Shown here piece after piece: positions 1 through 8,650 of a DNA stretch of 64,000 nt. Origin of the DNA: Vallitaleaceae bacterium 9-2. Lineage in GTDB: Bacteria; Bacillota; Clostridia; Lachnospirales; Vallitaleaceae. The DNA lies in NCBI GenBank assembly GCA_038396585.1, contig CP121691.1:1364001-1428000 (forward strand), read 5' to 3'. Within the stretch, counting starts at the first letter, position 1; every line of letters begins with the position of its first letter. The translations under genes and the position numbers were made by a program. The notes below the pieces were generated by a model. The model ran no database searches, was not told the DNA's origin, and saw nothing but the letters and a program-made list of their open reading frames with translations.

Positions 1-2
1 CA

Positions 3-428
3 AGACCAGCAAAATATTTTAATTATGAATCATTTAAAGACCTAATGAATGAAATACTATTGGAGCAATTGAATGGTGAATGCTATATGTGTATAGTGCG
101 TGACAAGTCAGGAAAAATGGTTGGTAGAGTCAACCTAAGTTCCATTAGAGGTCATAACAGTAAAAGAGCTGAACTAGGATATAGGATAAGCGAAAATGAA
201 CAAGGGAAGGGATATGCATCTGAGGCGATAAGGTTAATTCTTGGAGAAGGCGCAGAAAAATTAGGCTTAAAAATTATAGAAGCTGGAACATCAACAACGA
301 ATATAGGATCGCAGAAGGTCTTATTCAAAAATGGATTTGAGCAAGTTGGCAGAGAGAAAAAGGTAATGATGATAAATGGAGATTGGGTAGATGGTCTACT
401 ATTTGAAAGATGTATTGCGAACGGCTGA
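3..428 (+). CDS. GNAT N-acetyltransferase, RimJ/RimL type (5' end outside window)
   Basis: The frame is open from the left edge, so the true start is outside the window; an internal ATG lies at 45. The visible part has the acetyl-CoA binding core of the GNAT fold: a beta-4 strand (ELGYRIS), the pyrophosphate loop QGKGYASEA (R/Q-x-x-G-x-G/A type) and the C-terminal N-x-x-S-x-K-x-x-x-K-x-G-F motif typical of RimJ/RimL-like enzymes. These transfer acetyl groups to the amino groups of proteins, peptides or small molecules; the substrate cannot be read from the sequence. It is the first of several GNAT genes in this accessory block. Confidence 0.85.
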   Translation, partial: RPAKYFNYESFKDLMNEILLEQLNGECYMCIVRDKSGKMVGRVNLSSIRGHNSKRAELGYRISENEQGKGYASEAIRLILGEGAEKLGLKIIEAGTSTTNIGSQKVLFKNGFEQVGREKKVMMINGDWVDGLLFERCIANG

Positions 429-592
429 TAAAGCAATAGAATTTATTTAAGGAATGTGAGGATTATTTTTATTTAGTGGAAGGTAGGGAAGCTGAATAAA
501 GAAATAAAAGATAAAAATCTTTATGGAGTATTTGATGAAATCATTAAGAATCAGTAGATCATCTTTATATTAATGAGAAAGGAGGGAAAATA
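429..592. other. Intergenic stretch, possible ORF remnant
   Basis: No convincing gene. A short open stretch at roughly 490-557 reads KLNKEIKDKNLYGVFDEI and ends in TAG, but it has no start codon with a ribosome binding site. It may be the tail of a decayed gene or chance. Confidence 0.3.
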
Positions 593-754
593 ATGCATTG
601 GTTATTTGGTGGATTTCAGATTATTAATTTAATAATAATGATAGGGTTAATAGGTCTTTGGATTTATGTGTCAATCCTATTAATCAAATTTCTACAGACA
701 GGAACAAGAGCTTTTCAGAAGTACTTAGAAAAAAATGATGATAGACGTGATTGA
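593..754 (+). CDS. Small membrane protein, 53 aa
   Basis: A 53-residue ORF too short for usual gene callers. It begins at ATG 593, seven bases after a strong ribosome binding site (AAAGGAGGG, 578-586). Residues about 8-35 form one long hydrophobic helix (INLIIMIGLIGLWIYVSILL); the tail is basic and acidic (KNDDRRD). It resembles the short single-pass membrane proteins that Bacillota often encode beside accessory genes. The function is unknown; the strong ribosome binding site and tight spacing to the next gene argue that it is real. It could be a toxin-like or membrane-accessory peptide, but nothing in the sequence proves that. Confidence 0.6.
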   Translation: MHWLFGGFQIINLIIMIGLIGLWIYVSILLIKFLQTGTRAFQKYLEKNDDRRD

Positions 755-775
755 TTCCAGAAGGGAGGAAAGTAC

Positions 776-1837
776 ATGAGAAAAACACTTCAGGAGGTAG
801 CGAGCTATTTGAGCGAGATTTTAGTGCCCGAAACGCAGGAAGCATATACGATTAAATCTGAATATACAAAGTTGGCAGATGAAGATAGTATACGTGAGGG
901 GATTCGAGCATTTAGAGCATTTTTGACCCGGCTGTACAACCGTGTATACACAAAAGGGGAAGCTTATGATAAGAGTAAAAAAGTTGCTCATGAATATGAG
1001 AATCGAACGACACTTTCAGTGTATTATCCGTTCCTGCACAATATAGGCACAATGCTCATGAACATAGGTTATCACAGTAAGTTTGACAAGAGCTCCCAAT
1101 CGCTTGCCTGCAAGAATACCGTGTTCAATAAAAAGCTATCCGTCACAAAAAATCTTGAATGTCTTCGGTTTTTGGAAGCGTGCGGTATCCATATTGAAGG
1201 CATAGATATGCATAACAATAGACAAAATCTACTGGATATCAAAACCATATACTTCACTTATCCAGAAAACCCCTCTATGCTGATAGGTCTCAAAGTGATG
1301 GCAATTGCCGAAAAAGATTACGGCACCCTTGTCAACCAGGATGTTTTCTTGCGTTGTGATTACAGAGTATTGAAAAAAGAGGAAACGGATGTGCTGGCCG
1401 TTGTCCAAGACACGATAAAGCCTTTATCTAAAGAGGTGCGGGAATTCATTGTCCACTTGCATCAGCGCTATGTAGCCAAAGGGCTTAACAGTATAGTCGA
1501 AATCAAAGGCTTTCATATCTATGTGAAGTATCGCTATAAGCGCAAGGATGTATGGGGGATGAATGCTTCTCTAAACAATGGATACCATATTAATGTAAAA
1601 TCAACAAAGACCGACGAATATACAGACACCATTAGAACTCTTCCACCAATCTTACAGGAGCTAATTACCAAAGGATATGGGTGTGGCAGAAAAAGAGAAG
1701 TCGGTCATTGTGATGGTGGTTGCCGAGGAATTCCCATATTAGTGGATGATTCCCTCTTAGACATAGGCGATGACATTAAAAGATGGTTTGATCAAGAAGT
1801 ATCATGTTTGCAAAAAAATGATGGACGAAGCATTTGA
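776..1837 (+). CDS. Conserved clostridial protein of unknown function, 353 aa
   Basis: Starts at ATG 776 with AAGGGAGGAAA eight or so bases upstream. I remember similar proteins in other clostridia annotated as hypothetical, but no named domain. The protein is soluble, without a signal peptide or membrane segment. Its most distinctive part is near the C terminus, a Gly/Cys-rich stretch (GYGCGRKREVGHCDGGCRG) with Cys-x-x... spacing that could hold a metal, followed by an acidic tail. The centre (LIGLKVMAIAEKDYGTL, then FLRCDYRVL) looks like a compact alpha/beta domain. No partner gene is apparent: the neighbours are unrelated small genes. Function not assigned. Confidence 0.7.
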   Translation: MRKTLQEVASYLSEILVPETQEAYTIKSEYTKLADEDSIREGIRAFRAFLTRLYNRVYTKGEAYDKSKKVAHEYENRTTLSVYYPFLHNIGTMLMNIGYHSKFDKSSQSLACKNTVFNKKLSVTKNLECLRFLEACGIHIEGIDMHNNRQNLLDIKTIYFTYPENPSMLIGLKVMAIAEKDYGTLVNQDVFLRCDYRVLKKEETDVLAVVQDTIKPLSKEVREFIVHLHQRYVAKGLNSIVEIKGFHIYVKYRYKRKDVWGMNASLNNGYHINVKSTKTDEYTDTIRTLPPILQELITKGYGCGRKREVGHCDGGCRGIPILVDDSLLDIGDDIKRWFDQEVSCLQKNDGRSI

Positions 1838-2029
1838 AATATCAGCATCTTTAATGGATTTTTAGTGGCTTTATACCGACAGGGCAGATGGTTATAGTAT
1901 ATATGTCTTGTATAACTACAAAAAAGAAATGGTTTATAGAGTTTATACTTGGAAAATAGTCAGCTATTGTAGCACTTAATGAGTGATTTTCAACATACAC
2001 ATGAGTAAAGATAATGAAGGGGGACACTT

Positions 2030-2794
2030 ATGCCGTTATTAAGAACAATTAGTGATAATATTGGAGTATTTCTAAATATATTCACCGTTATTTGTATGGT
2101 TATGGCAGTTATCTATTTTTTTTCAAAAAGACTCGGAAAAAAGAAGTTAGAGATGTTAAGTGCTGTGAAGGAAAGGATTAAAACATTAAAAGATAAGAAA
2201 ATTGATGATTTTAATTTCACCTCACTTGAAGTTACTAGACTTATTGATATTAGTCAAGGAGTAGCAAAAAAAAGAGGAGTTTTTTGTAGCAATAATTCAT
2301 GTGTATCTATTGACGCAACATCTTTTAATGGTGTGCTCAAATTAAACTATAAATATCTATTTAATGATCCAAATAACTGGGGAAGCTTTGTGGTAACAGG
2401 TATAGAAGAGTTGGAAGATTATTATGAACAAGGGTATTATTTGATATTTAAATGCAAGTCTAATGATGTCAAAACTTTAATACTTGAAGGTAACCAGTTT
2501 TGGGGAAAAGATAAAGCAGTAGATGTGGTAATTAAAGAAAATTCAGAAATATATTACTTTTGTAAGCTTAAAGAGTTGTTTTCATCTCCAAACGATTTGA
2601 AGGAAATATGTTTTGTAATAAGACCTTATAAAGGGAATAAGTTGAAAGGCAAAGTAGAAATATCTGATTTTAAAGTCGTCAAGAATATTAGGTGTAAAAA
2701 GAAAAAAACGTGTAATAATTATAAAAACATGAAAGGGGGAGCTAAATTGAAAGAGTGTTCATGTGGAAATAAATATATGGATTTAATGGGTTAA
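2030..2794 (+). CDS. Membrane-anchored protein with possible beta-sandwich domain, unknown
   Basis: ATG 2030 follows AAGGGGGAC. Residues about 11-31 form one membrane helix (VFLNIFTVICMVMAVIYFF), followed by a basic stop-transfer stretch, so the rest probably lies in the cytoplasm. Residues about 75-220 alternate short strands and loops (GVLKLNYKY, GYYLIFKCKS, EICFVIRPYKG), suggestive of a jelly-roll or carbohydrate-binding-like fold, but no family is recognised. The last 30 residues are Lys/Cys rich and end with CSCGNKYMDLMG, reminiscent of a small zinc knuckle. The gene is AT rich like its immediate neighbours. Function unknown. Confidence 0.6.
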   Translation: MPLLRTISDNIGVFLNIFTVICMVMAVIYFFSKRLGKKKLEMLSAVKERIKTLKDKKIDDFNFTSLEVTRLIDISQGVAKKRGVFCSNNSCVSIDATSFNGVLKLNYKYLFNDPNNWGSFVVTGIEELEDYYEQGYYLIFKCKSNDVKTLILEGNQFWGKDKAVDVVIKENSEIYYFCKLKELFSSPNDLKEICFVIRPYKGNKLKGKVEISDFKVVKNIRCKKKKTCNNYKNMKGGAKLKECSCGNKYMDLMG

Positions 2795-2862
2795 GCTAAT
2801 TGGGCTAAAGAGCAATTAGATACAAAATTATGTCACTTAACAATATACTACCTTTCGCTACG

Positions 2863-2936
2863 CATATCTCTTCACTGGGTGAGGACTTTTTAAGTCCGGT
2901 GCTGAGCCTTCAAAAAAACGGAGCGGTTAAGATATG
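2863..2936 (+). other. Potential structured RNA/DNA element upstream of a membrane-protein gene
   Basis: Within the gap 2795-2977 there is an outer pairing CATATCT (2863-2869) with AGATATG (2930-2936) that encloses two hairpins: TCAC-TGG-GTGA (2872-2882) and GGACTT-TTT-AAGTCC (2883-2897). The enclosed sequence is richer in G and C than the flanks. It lies 41 bases before the ATG of the next gene. It matches no riboswitch class I know and has no T-run for a terminator. It might be a cis-acting leader or a remnant of a repeat. Confidence 0.3.
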
Positions 2937-2977
2937 ATTTGTAAAGTGTTTAGAGATATTTTATAGGAGAAAAAGAT

Positions 2978-3568
2978 ATGGAGTATATAATAAAAACAAG
3001 GGAAAGAATTATTGCATATTTGGTCATTAGCGTGTATTTTGGTTTAACTTATTTTTACATAATAAATAAACGAACGTACAGTATCAATGAGGATTTGACA
3101 GCCTTACAAAGGCAATTTCTTTTGTTATTATATGGATTGGTGATTTTAATATATTTGATATTTATTATAAGAGGAGTTTTGTTTAAGAAAAGAGTTGATC
3201 TTAAGAATGTAAGCGTGATATATTCTCCAAAGATTAGGACTTATTACATAAAATTAGTGCTACTAATTTTAATGCACTTAATGTATTGGGCGTTGTTATC
3301 GATAGGGGAATATAGAGCATTCTTATTAATATTAATAGGGATGAGTATTTTATTAATACCAACCCCAACATTCAGTTCAGTTTTTGAAAGTGAAGATTAT
3401 ATAATATATATGGGTAATAAGTATTGCTTTAAGGATATATCCAATGTAAGAAAAGACTTTGGATGCAGACTTACGTTGGAGATAAAGCATAAAGAAAAAA
3501 CAATACAGGTTTTTAATATAAAAAAATATACAATATTATGGGAAAAGTTGTGTGAGCATCGTTCTTAG
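2978..3568 (+). CDS. Four-helix membrane protein of unknown function
   Basis: ATG 2978 sits behind TAGGAGAAAAAG. The 196-residue product has four hydrophobic helices, roughly residues 10-28, 46-66, 92-108 and 115-130, then a short soluble C-terminal domain of beta strands (EDYIIYMGNKYCF, RLTLEIKHKEKTIQVF) that resembles the PH-like tail found in several Bacillota membrane proteins. It has no recognised motif. It stands alone between two gaps of about 180 and 250 bases, so it is probably transcribed by itself. Confidence 0.6.
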   Translation: MEYIIKTRERIIAYLVISVYFGLTYFYIINKRTYSINEDLTALQRQFLLLLYGLVILIYLIFIIRGVLFKKRVDLKNVSVIYSPKIRTYYIKLVLLILMHLMYWALLSIGEYRAFLLILIGMSILLIPTPTFSSVFESEDYIIYMGNKYCFKDISNVRKDFGCRLTLEIKHKEKTIQVFNIKKYTILWEKLCEHRS

Positions 3569-3816
3569 ACATGTGCGTAATTTCCATAGATAACGACATA
3601 TATAACGCCAATTGCAATCATGTACAGGAAACATGTAAAAATACATCATTTTAATAATATAAAATAAAATTTAATAACCCTTTAATTGTAAATTGAAGAT
3701 CGTTATGTTAAGCTTTTCACGATACATAAAATTGCTGGAGCCAGAAGCTGACGTCACATAATGTAAGTCCCTAGGATGATTGGGCTAAATATAGAAAAAA
3801 TAGAGGAAGAGAGCTT

Positions 3817-4569
3817 ATGCCTAAGACGAGAGAGTTATTATATTTATCATTTTTAGAAGAAGAAAATAAAGTACTATCATATGGAATTGAATTCAACGAA
3901 TTTATGAATTGTATAGAAGACAGACCGAAAAATATACTTATTTTGGAAGGAGATTATTGGGGAAGTGCGTTTGATTTTACTACAAGATGCCACATTTGTG
4001 TAGAAGATGATATTGAAGAGTTTATTGCAGAAGAAGTTTATAATTATGGCGATTTTTGCTGGATTGATTTTTCGGATGTTAAAGGACTTAGGTCAATGAC
4101 GCGCCTTGAAGCGGCTGAACTAATCTATCTTGGAAAGCTGCAACAACCAGTACAATCCCCGTTTTTTGAAAAATTAAATAACCGTTTTGTATATCTTGCC
4201 CATGATGATGGTTGGAACAATATAATTTATTATCGTGACATACAAGAGTATCGAGATGTATTGAATAGACTTATATGTAATAAAATTAAGAAAGTGCATG
4301 GAAAGGTCGTTAATCTATTAGGGGATGACCTTATAGTAGAGTTGGTTGAACTTAGTAAGTCGGGATTAGCGATTGATTTTGATCGCTTATTAGAAGATGA
4401 GGAGGAGGGGAGTTTTGAAGTTTCAATGTATGGATTAGGAACGATGACTGATATGGATGCCATGTATGAGGATTATGAGAAATATAAAGCCAAGGCATAC
4501 CATAATAAGAGCTTAGAGTATATAGATAATACATGGTTTTTAAGAGATTGGACAAATGATACGCAATAA
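3817..4569 (+). CDS. Conserved Bacillota protein of unknown function, 250 aa
   Basis: ATG 3817 is preceded by AGAGGAAGAGAG. The protein is acidic and soluble. Its pattern (ILILEGDYWGSAFDF, then NYGDFCWIDFSDV, then KLNNRFVYLAHDDGWNNIIYYRD) reads like a family I remember from Paenibacillus and Bacillus that databases often mislabel as an oxalate:formate antiporter; it has no membrane helices, so it cannot be a transporter. The Y-L-A-H-D-D-G-W stretch near residue 126 is the best conserved piece. No function is known. It stands alone, with gaps on both sides. Confidence 0.65.
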   Translation: MPKTRELLYLSFLEEENKVLSYGIEFNEFMNCIEDRPKNILILEGDYWGSAFDFTTRCHICVEDDIEEFIAEEVYNYGDFCWIDFSDVKGLRSMTRLEAAELIYLGKLQQPVQSPFFEKLNNRFVYLAHDDGWNNIIYYRDIQEYRDVLNRLICNKIKKVHGKVVNLLGDDLIVELVELSKSGLAIDFDRLLEDEEEGSFEVSMYGLGTMTDMDAMYEDYEKYKAKAYHNKSLEYIDNTWFLRDWTNDTQ

Positions 4570-4631
4570 GATTCGATTTAATTAATAATCTATAAAGAAT
4601 AATAAAACAATAAAGAGAGAGAGAGGCATTT

Positions 4632-5474
4632 ATGAAAAAATTAATTATCGCATTAACTTTAGGGATCGTATTGACTGGTTGTGAGGCAAAAGAATTGGAG
4701 GTTCAAACAGAGGTGGATAATGGTGGAGAGGCCACTATTCAAACAGAATCTATACAAATCAATGAGCAAGAAAATGAGGTGGATGATATTCAAGTAGCAA
4801 ATGAAGAGATGCAAGAGCTAGAAGAAGTAGAAGAGGAAGTTACACTAGCTTCAAATCTTGTTTTTCAATATATTGATACCAACCAAGATGAGCGGGTTGA
4901 AAAAGTTGTAAATCAGGCGTATAAAAAATTTATCGATGACTTTGAAGTATCCTTTGATGAAGAGATTACTTTTATTGTATATAAAGACCAGCCAGCCTTT
5001 TGGGAAGGGGCGTTTGGTGGTGAGAACAATGGGAATACAACAGGATTTGCAGATCATGAAGAACGTGTAGTACATCTAACATCTCCGTCGGATACAAGTA
5101 TTAAAACAGAAGAAGAGATGCTAAAAATACCTGTTCATGAGCTTGTTCATATTATCTTGCCACATGGGTATATAGATATTAGAGAAGGAATTGCGTGTTA
5201 TCTGGCTGGACAATCAATGGAATTTACTTTGGAAGACATACCATCTAATTTATCATCTATCGTAACCTATCAAGGTGGAGGAGATACTATTCGGATGCAG
5301 TATAATTTGGCCGGATATAAAGCTAAGTTTATGATTGAAGAATGCTTTGATATGGACTTTGTAAAGTATAAGGAATATATGAATAGCCCAGATGATTATT
5401 CAATTGCAGGGTATGCGAGTGAAGAAGAGTTTTTAAATGATTTTCGGATATATCTCCAAGAAAAAGCAATCTAA
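4632..5474 (+). CDS. Lipoprotein with HExxH metallopeptidase-like domain
   Basis: ATG 4632 follows GAGAGAGAGG. Residues 1-17 are a lipoprotein signal with lipobox LTGC, giving an exported, membrane-anchored protein. Residues about 18-72 are a very acidic linker of low complexity. The C-terminal domain (about 75-280) contains HELVH (169-173) and, twelve residues on, REGIACYLAG (184-193), which matches the E-G-x-A-x-Y-L glutamate ligand motif of gluzincin-type (peptidase MA-like) zinc peptidases. Inference: a surface zinc peptidase with ligands His169, His173 and Glu185. The substrate is unknown. The gene is monocistronic in appearance. Confidence 0.75.
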   Translation: MKKLIIALTLGIVLTGCEAKELEVQTEVDNGGEATIQTESIQINEQENEVDDIQVANEEMQELEEVEEEVTLASNLVFQYIDTNQDERVEKVVNQAYKKFIDDFEVSFDEEITFIVYKDQPAFWEGAFGGENNGNTTGFADHEERVVHLTSPSDTSIKTEEEMLKIPVHELVHIILPHGYIDIREGIACYLAGQSMEFTLEDIPSNLSSIVTYQGGGDTIRMQYNLAGYKAKFMIEECFDMDFVKYKEYMNSPDDYSIAGYASEEEFLNDFRIYLQEKAI

Positions 5475-5530
5475 AACGCTAGCGCTATGATAGATATCCT
5501 CGATATCTAAACCTTAAGGAGGAGTTATAT

Positions 5531-6397
5531 TTGGATATTTTAGTTTTAGGCGGAACAAGGTTTTTTGGAATTCATCTGGTTCGCACTTTATTGGACACAG
5601 GTTATCATGTAACAATTGCTACGAGAGGTAGAGCAAAAGATGAATTTAGTGATAGGGTCAGAAGAATTATCGTTGAACGTTCTGACATAGATAGTCTTAA
5701 GAATGTGTTTAAAGATAAATATTATGATGTGGTATTTGATAATTTGGCATACTGTTCAAATGACGTAAAGATCATATTGGATAGTGTGCAGTGTAAACGC
5801 TATATAATGGCTTCATCAGCGGCAGTTTATAATAATCAAACGGGGACAACTGAGTTAGAGTTTAATCCAATGAGAAAAAGTTTAAAATGGTGCTCAAGAG
5901 GAGATTTTCCATATGATGAAACAAAAAGGCAAGCGGAGTGTGCGTTGTTTCAAAAATATGCGTCGCAACATGCTGTGGCAGTTCGATATCCATTTGTTAT
6001 TGGAGAGGATGATTATACAAAACGGCTTTATTTTTATGTTGAACATGTCGTCAAAGGTATTCCGATGTTTGTAGATAATATAGAAGAGCAACTTACCTTT
6101 ATCCAATCCGATGAAGCAGGTAAATTTCTTGCATATCTTGCGGAACACGATTTTCATGGTCCTATTAATGGAAGCAGCTATGGCACAGTATCACTTAATG
6201 AGATTATAACTTATGTAGAAGAGAAAACAGGTAGAAAAGCAATTTATTCACATGTGGGAGAAGCAGGACCATATAATGGTGAAAAAGAGCTGAGTATAAA
6301 TACAGAATTAGCTGCAAGTATAGGGTTTGAATTTTCAATATTAAAGGATTGGATATATGCTTTGTTGGATAAGTATATTAAGATGGTTGACTGTTAA
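5531..6397 (+). CDS. NAD(P)-dependent epimerase/dehydratase (extended SDR)
   Basis: TTG start at 5531, chosen because AAGGAGGAG ends eight bases before and no ATG is near. The N terminus is a Rossmann fold with LVLGGTRFFG (a G-x-x-x-F-x-G nucleotide loop), and the SDR active site reads S-S-A-A-V-Y ... YDETK (about residue 136), giving the usual Ser, Tyr and Lys. The 288-residue length fits extended SDRs of the sugar-nucleotide epimerase/reductase superfamily. The substrate cannot be told, and no sugar pathway genes are nearby, unlike the cluster at the right end of the window. Confidence 0.8.
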   Translation: MDILVLGGTRFFGIHLVRTLLDTGYHVTIATRGRAKDEFSDRVRRIIVERSDIDSLKNVFKDKYYDVVFDNLAYCSNDVKIILDSVQCKRYIMASSAAVYNNQTGTTELEFNPMRKSLKWCSRGDFPYDETKRQAECALFQKYASQHAVAVRYPFVIGEDDYTKRLYFYVEHVVKGIPMFVDNIEEQLTFIQSDEAGKFLAYLAEHDFHGPINGSSYGTVSLNEIITYVEEKTGRKAIYSHVGEAGPYNGEKELSINTELAASIGFEFSILKDWIYALLDKYIKMVDC

Positions 6398-6491
6398 TGT
6401 CGACCAAAACAAAGCCACATTGTATAAGCATGACCATGATAAATATAGCCCTATAATACAAGCGCTGTACAGTGAAGAATGAGGAAAGAAT

Positions 6492-6807
6492 ATGTATCAA
6501 CTATCCGTGGGAAATAAGAAAGTTGTACTTTTGTTACATGAAATTTATGGAATAAATGCTAATATAAAGCAAAAGTGCAACGATTTACATGAGCTAGGAT
6601 TCGATGTTTATCTTTTTTGCGTCAAACGAAAAGTTTAATGTTGAAGCACTTGTGAAGGAAATAGAAGAAAAAAAGAATATCGAAGTTTTGGAAATGTATA
6701 AGGGATATCATGGCTTTGCAGACCCATATTGTCACCAATTCAATTATAGACTATATTTTAAAACTAAAAAAATCATGCTTAGAATGTTAAAAGAAAATAG
6801 TGATTAG
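6492..6807 (+). pseudogene. Dienelactone-hydrolase-family remnant (internal deletion and frameshift)
   Basis: ATG 6492, with GAGGAAAG upstream, opens a frame reading MYQLSVGNKKVVLLLHEIYG and HELGFDVYL, the first strands of a dienelactone-hydrolase alpha/beta hydrolase, then stops at 6636-6638. A second frame, from 6604, continues with a C-terminal hydrolase piece: KFNVEALVKEIEEKKNIEVL followed by YKGYHGFADPYCHQFN, the family's catalytic-histidine region. The two frames meet around the T-rich tract 6609-6618. Together they give about 100 residues, where the family has about 200; the nucleophile elbow and the middle are missing. This is a broken gene, not a working enzyme. Confidence 0.75.
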
Positions 6808-6916
6808 ATGATTACCTCCTACGACGATGTAACTACTACTAGCCAAGGACAATCTAGGATTGATAAAATCATTTGGAAAAGATTGAAATTGTGATGTGAC
6901 ACAAGAAGGAGAAATA

Positions 6917-7591
6917 ATGGATAATAAACAAAAATTTGATGATTTAGCAGTCGAATATGATTTCATAAGTGAGATTTTTAATAATAACGATTATTTTTTG
7001 GCAAATCTGTCTATAGGAAAAAAAAGAGCGTTAGATATTGGTTGCGGAAGTGGAGTATTAATGAATGCTTTGTCTAAACATTTTGATGAAGTGATTGGAA
7101 TAGATATCTCTGAAAATATGCTTGAAATTGGGAGAAGCAAAAGAAATTCAAGCAATATAAAATTTATAAATATGAACGCAACGAATATAACATTGACAGA
7201 AAAGTTTGATTTTATTGTGAGTAGAACAACTTTGCATCACATAAAGGATAAAGACGTAGTTATTGAAAGATTTAAATCGATGCTCGTTGATAATGGGAAA
7301 ATTGTAATGGTAGATAATGTTTCGGAAAAACCTACACCCAAAAGAAGTTTAAATATAGCTGGGGCATATATAGACTTTCTTCCAAACATATTAAAATACG
7401 GATATTCAAAGAGTATTAGAATTTTAAGACATTCTACATCAAAAGAGTGGCTAGATCATTTAGCAAGCGATGTTTATCTATCTGAAAGAGAAACTAGAAA
7501 TTTATATAAAAAAACTCTTCCAGGGAGCTCTGTCAGAAGATTTGGATGTTTTATGGGAGTGGTTTGGGAGAAAAGTACTCAACAGATATAA
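6917..7591 (+). CDS. Class I SAM-dependent methyltransferase
   Basis: Start placed at ATG 6917 because AGAAGGAGAAATA lies right before it; the frame is open further upstream to 6896. Residues 38-46 (ALDIGCGSG) are motif I of class I SAM methyltransferases, followed by an acidic loop (VIGIDISENML) that would hold the ribose, and by motif IV-like FDFIVSRTTLHHI. This is the UbiE/Coq5-like Methyltransf_11 arrangement. The 224-residue length is normal. The C-terminal third has a hydrophobic insert (AGAYIDFLPNILKYGY). The acceptor substrate is unknown. It is followed by an esterase gene 47 bases on. Confidence 0.85.
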   Translation: MDNKQKFDDLAVEYDFISEIFNNNDYFLANLSIGKKRALDIGCGSGVLMNALSKHFDEVIGIDISENMLEIGRSKRNSSNIKFINMNATNITLTEKFDFIVSRTTLHHIKDKDVVIERFKSMLVDNGKIVMVDNVSEKPTPKRSLNIAGAYIDFLPNILKYGYSKSIRILRHSTSKEWLDHLASDVYLSERETRNLYKKTLPGSSVRRFGCFMGVVWEKSTQQI

Positions 7592-7638
7592 TTCGTGTGG
7601 AATAGAAATTGTCAATAATTAATTATAGAGGAGAACTA

Positions 7639-8511
7639 ATGGCTAAGTGGATATGGATAAAAAACACAATAGGTGAGAGTTTTTTTTCGTTATTTGCACT
7701 CATCAAGATGAAAAAAGCGAATAATAAGGAATATGAGCACATACAAGTAAACAAAATAAAATACGGGAAGCATGAGAATCAACATATGCTTGTATTTGAA
7801 CCAATAAAAGACAGCGCAAAGCAAAAATTTATTTTCTTTATCCATGGGGGAGGCTGGACATCAAATAATCCGACTATGTTTAAATTTGTAGGTGGTTTTT
7901 TTGCACAAATGGGATATATGACCGTATCTGTGGGCTATAGATTGGCTCCGGATTATACTTATCCAACACAAATTGAAGATGTGTTTTCAGGATTTAAAAA
8001 AGCTTTTGATATAGTAGACGAAAAATATGTGGATAAAAAACAGGCAATAATAATAGGAAGTTCTTCAGGGGCGCACTTGGGAAGTATACTAGCCTATGAT
8101 CAAAAAAGGCAAGCTGAATATAAAATAGAGTCAGACAGGATAAGTGGATTGGTATCAAATGCAGGGCCTTTGAACTTTAAGGTGTGTCAAAATCCTATAA
8201 TAACAAAATTAATTGGTGATTTTATGGGAGGGTCTAAAGAACTAGAGCATGCAAGTCCGATGGAGATAATTAAAGACTATAAAGCCTTGTCAAAAATACC
8301 TACATTATGTATTCATGGAGAAAAAGACCCAGTAATTGAAATTGAAAACTCACAAACATTTGTTGATTATATCAATAATAAAAATAAGGGACAAATAGCT
8401 GAGGTATTTAAAGCAAAAGGAAGTTATCATTCTGACTTATGTGTGTATTTATTCTCAAAAGAGATAGAGGCTAAAAAAAAGCTTGTACAATGGTTACGAG
8501 ATAGAGAATAA
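7639..8511 (+). CDS. Alpha/beta hydrolase, carboxylesterase (HSL-like)
   Basis: Start placed at ATG 7639 behind AGAGGAGAACTA rather than an upstream TTG in frame. The product (290 aa) has the oxyanion motif HGGGW (69-73), the nucleophile elbow GSSSG (140-144, Ser142), a late Asp in IHGEKDPVIE and a His in GSYHSD, the full triad of hormone-sensitive-lipase-type esterases (alpha/beta hydrolase fold 3). It should hydrolyse small acyl esters in the cytoplasm. The first 25 residues are weakly hydrophobic and could associate with membrane. It probably shares a transcript with the methyltransferase upstream. Confidence 0.85.
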   Translation: MAKWIWIKNTIGESFFSLFALIKMKKANNKEYEHIQVNKIKYGKHENQHMLVFEPIKDSAKQKFIFFIHGGGWTSNNPTMFKFVGGFFAQMGYMTVSVGYRLAPDYTYPTQIEDVFSGFKKAFDIVDEKYVDKKQAIIIGSSSGAHLGSILAYDQKRQAEYKIESDRISGLVSNAGPLNFKVCQNPIITKLIGDFMGGSKELEHASPMEIIKDYKALSKIPTLCIHGEKDPVIEIENSQTFVDYINNKNKGQIAEVFKAKGSYHSDLCVYLFSKEIEAKKKLVQWLRDRE

Positions 8512-8650
8512 AATATGTTTAGAGTGGTTTTAAGATTTAACAATCTCTAATGAGCATTATATAGTTAAAGCTTCGGACACAAGTTACTACTAGCAATTTA
8601 TAGGCAGATATAAATTCGTATCTGTCGTTATTAATGAAAGTGGAAGACAT

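Noticed and set aside
2834-2930. Integron attC-like site (ACTTAAC ... GTTAAGA)
   Set aside because: The first core fits RYYYAAC but the second fails GTTRRRY at its last base, the arms do not fold together, and no integrase is present.
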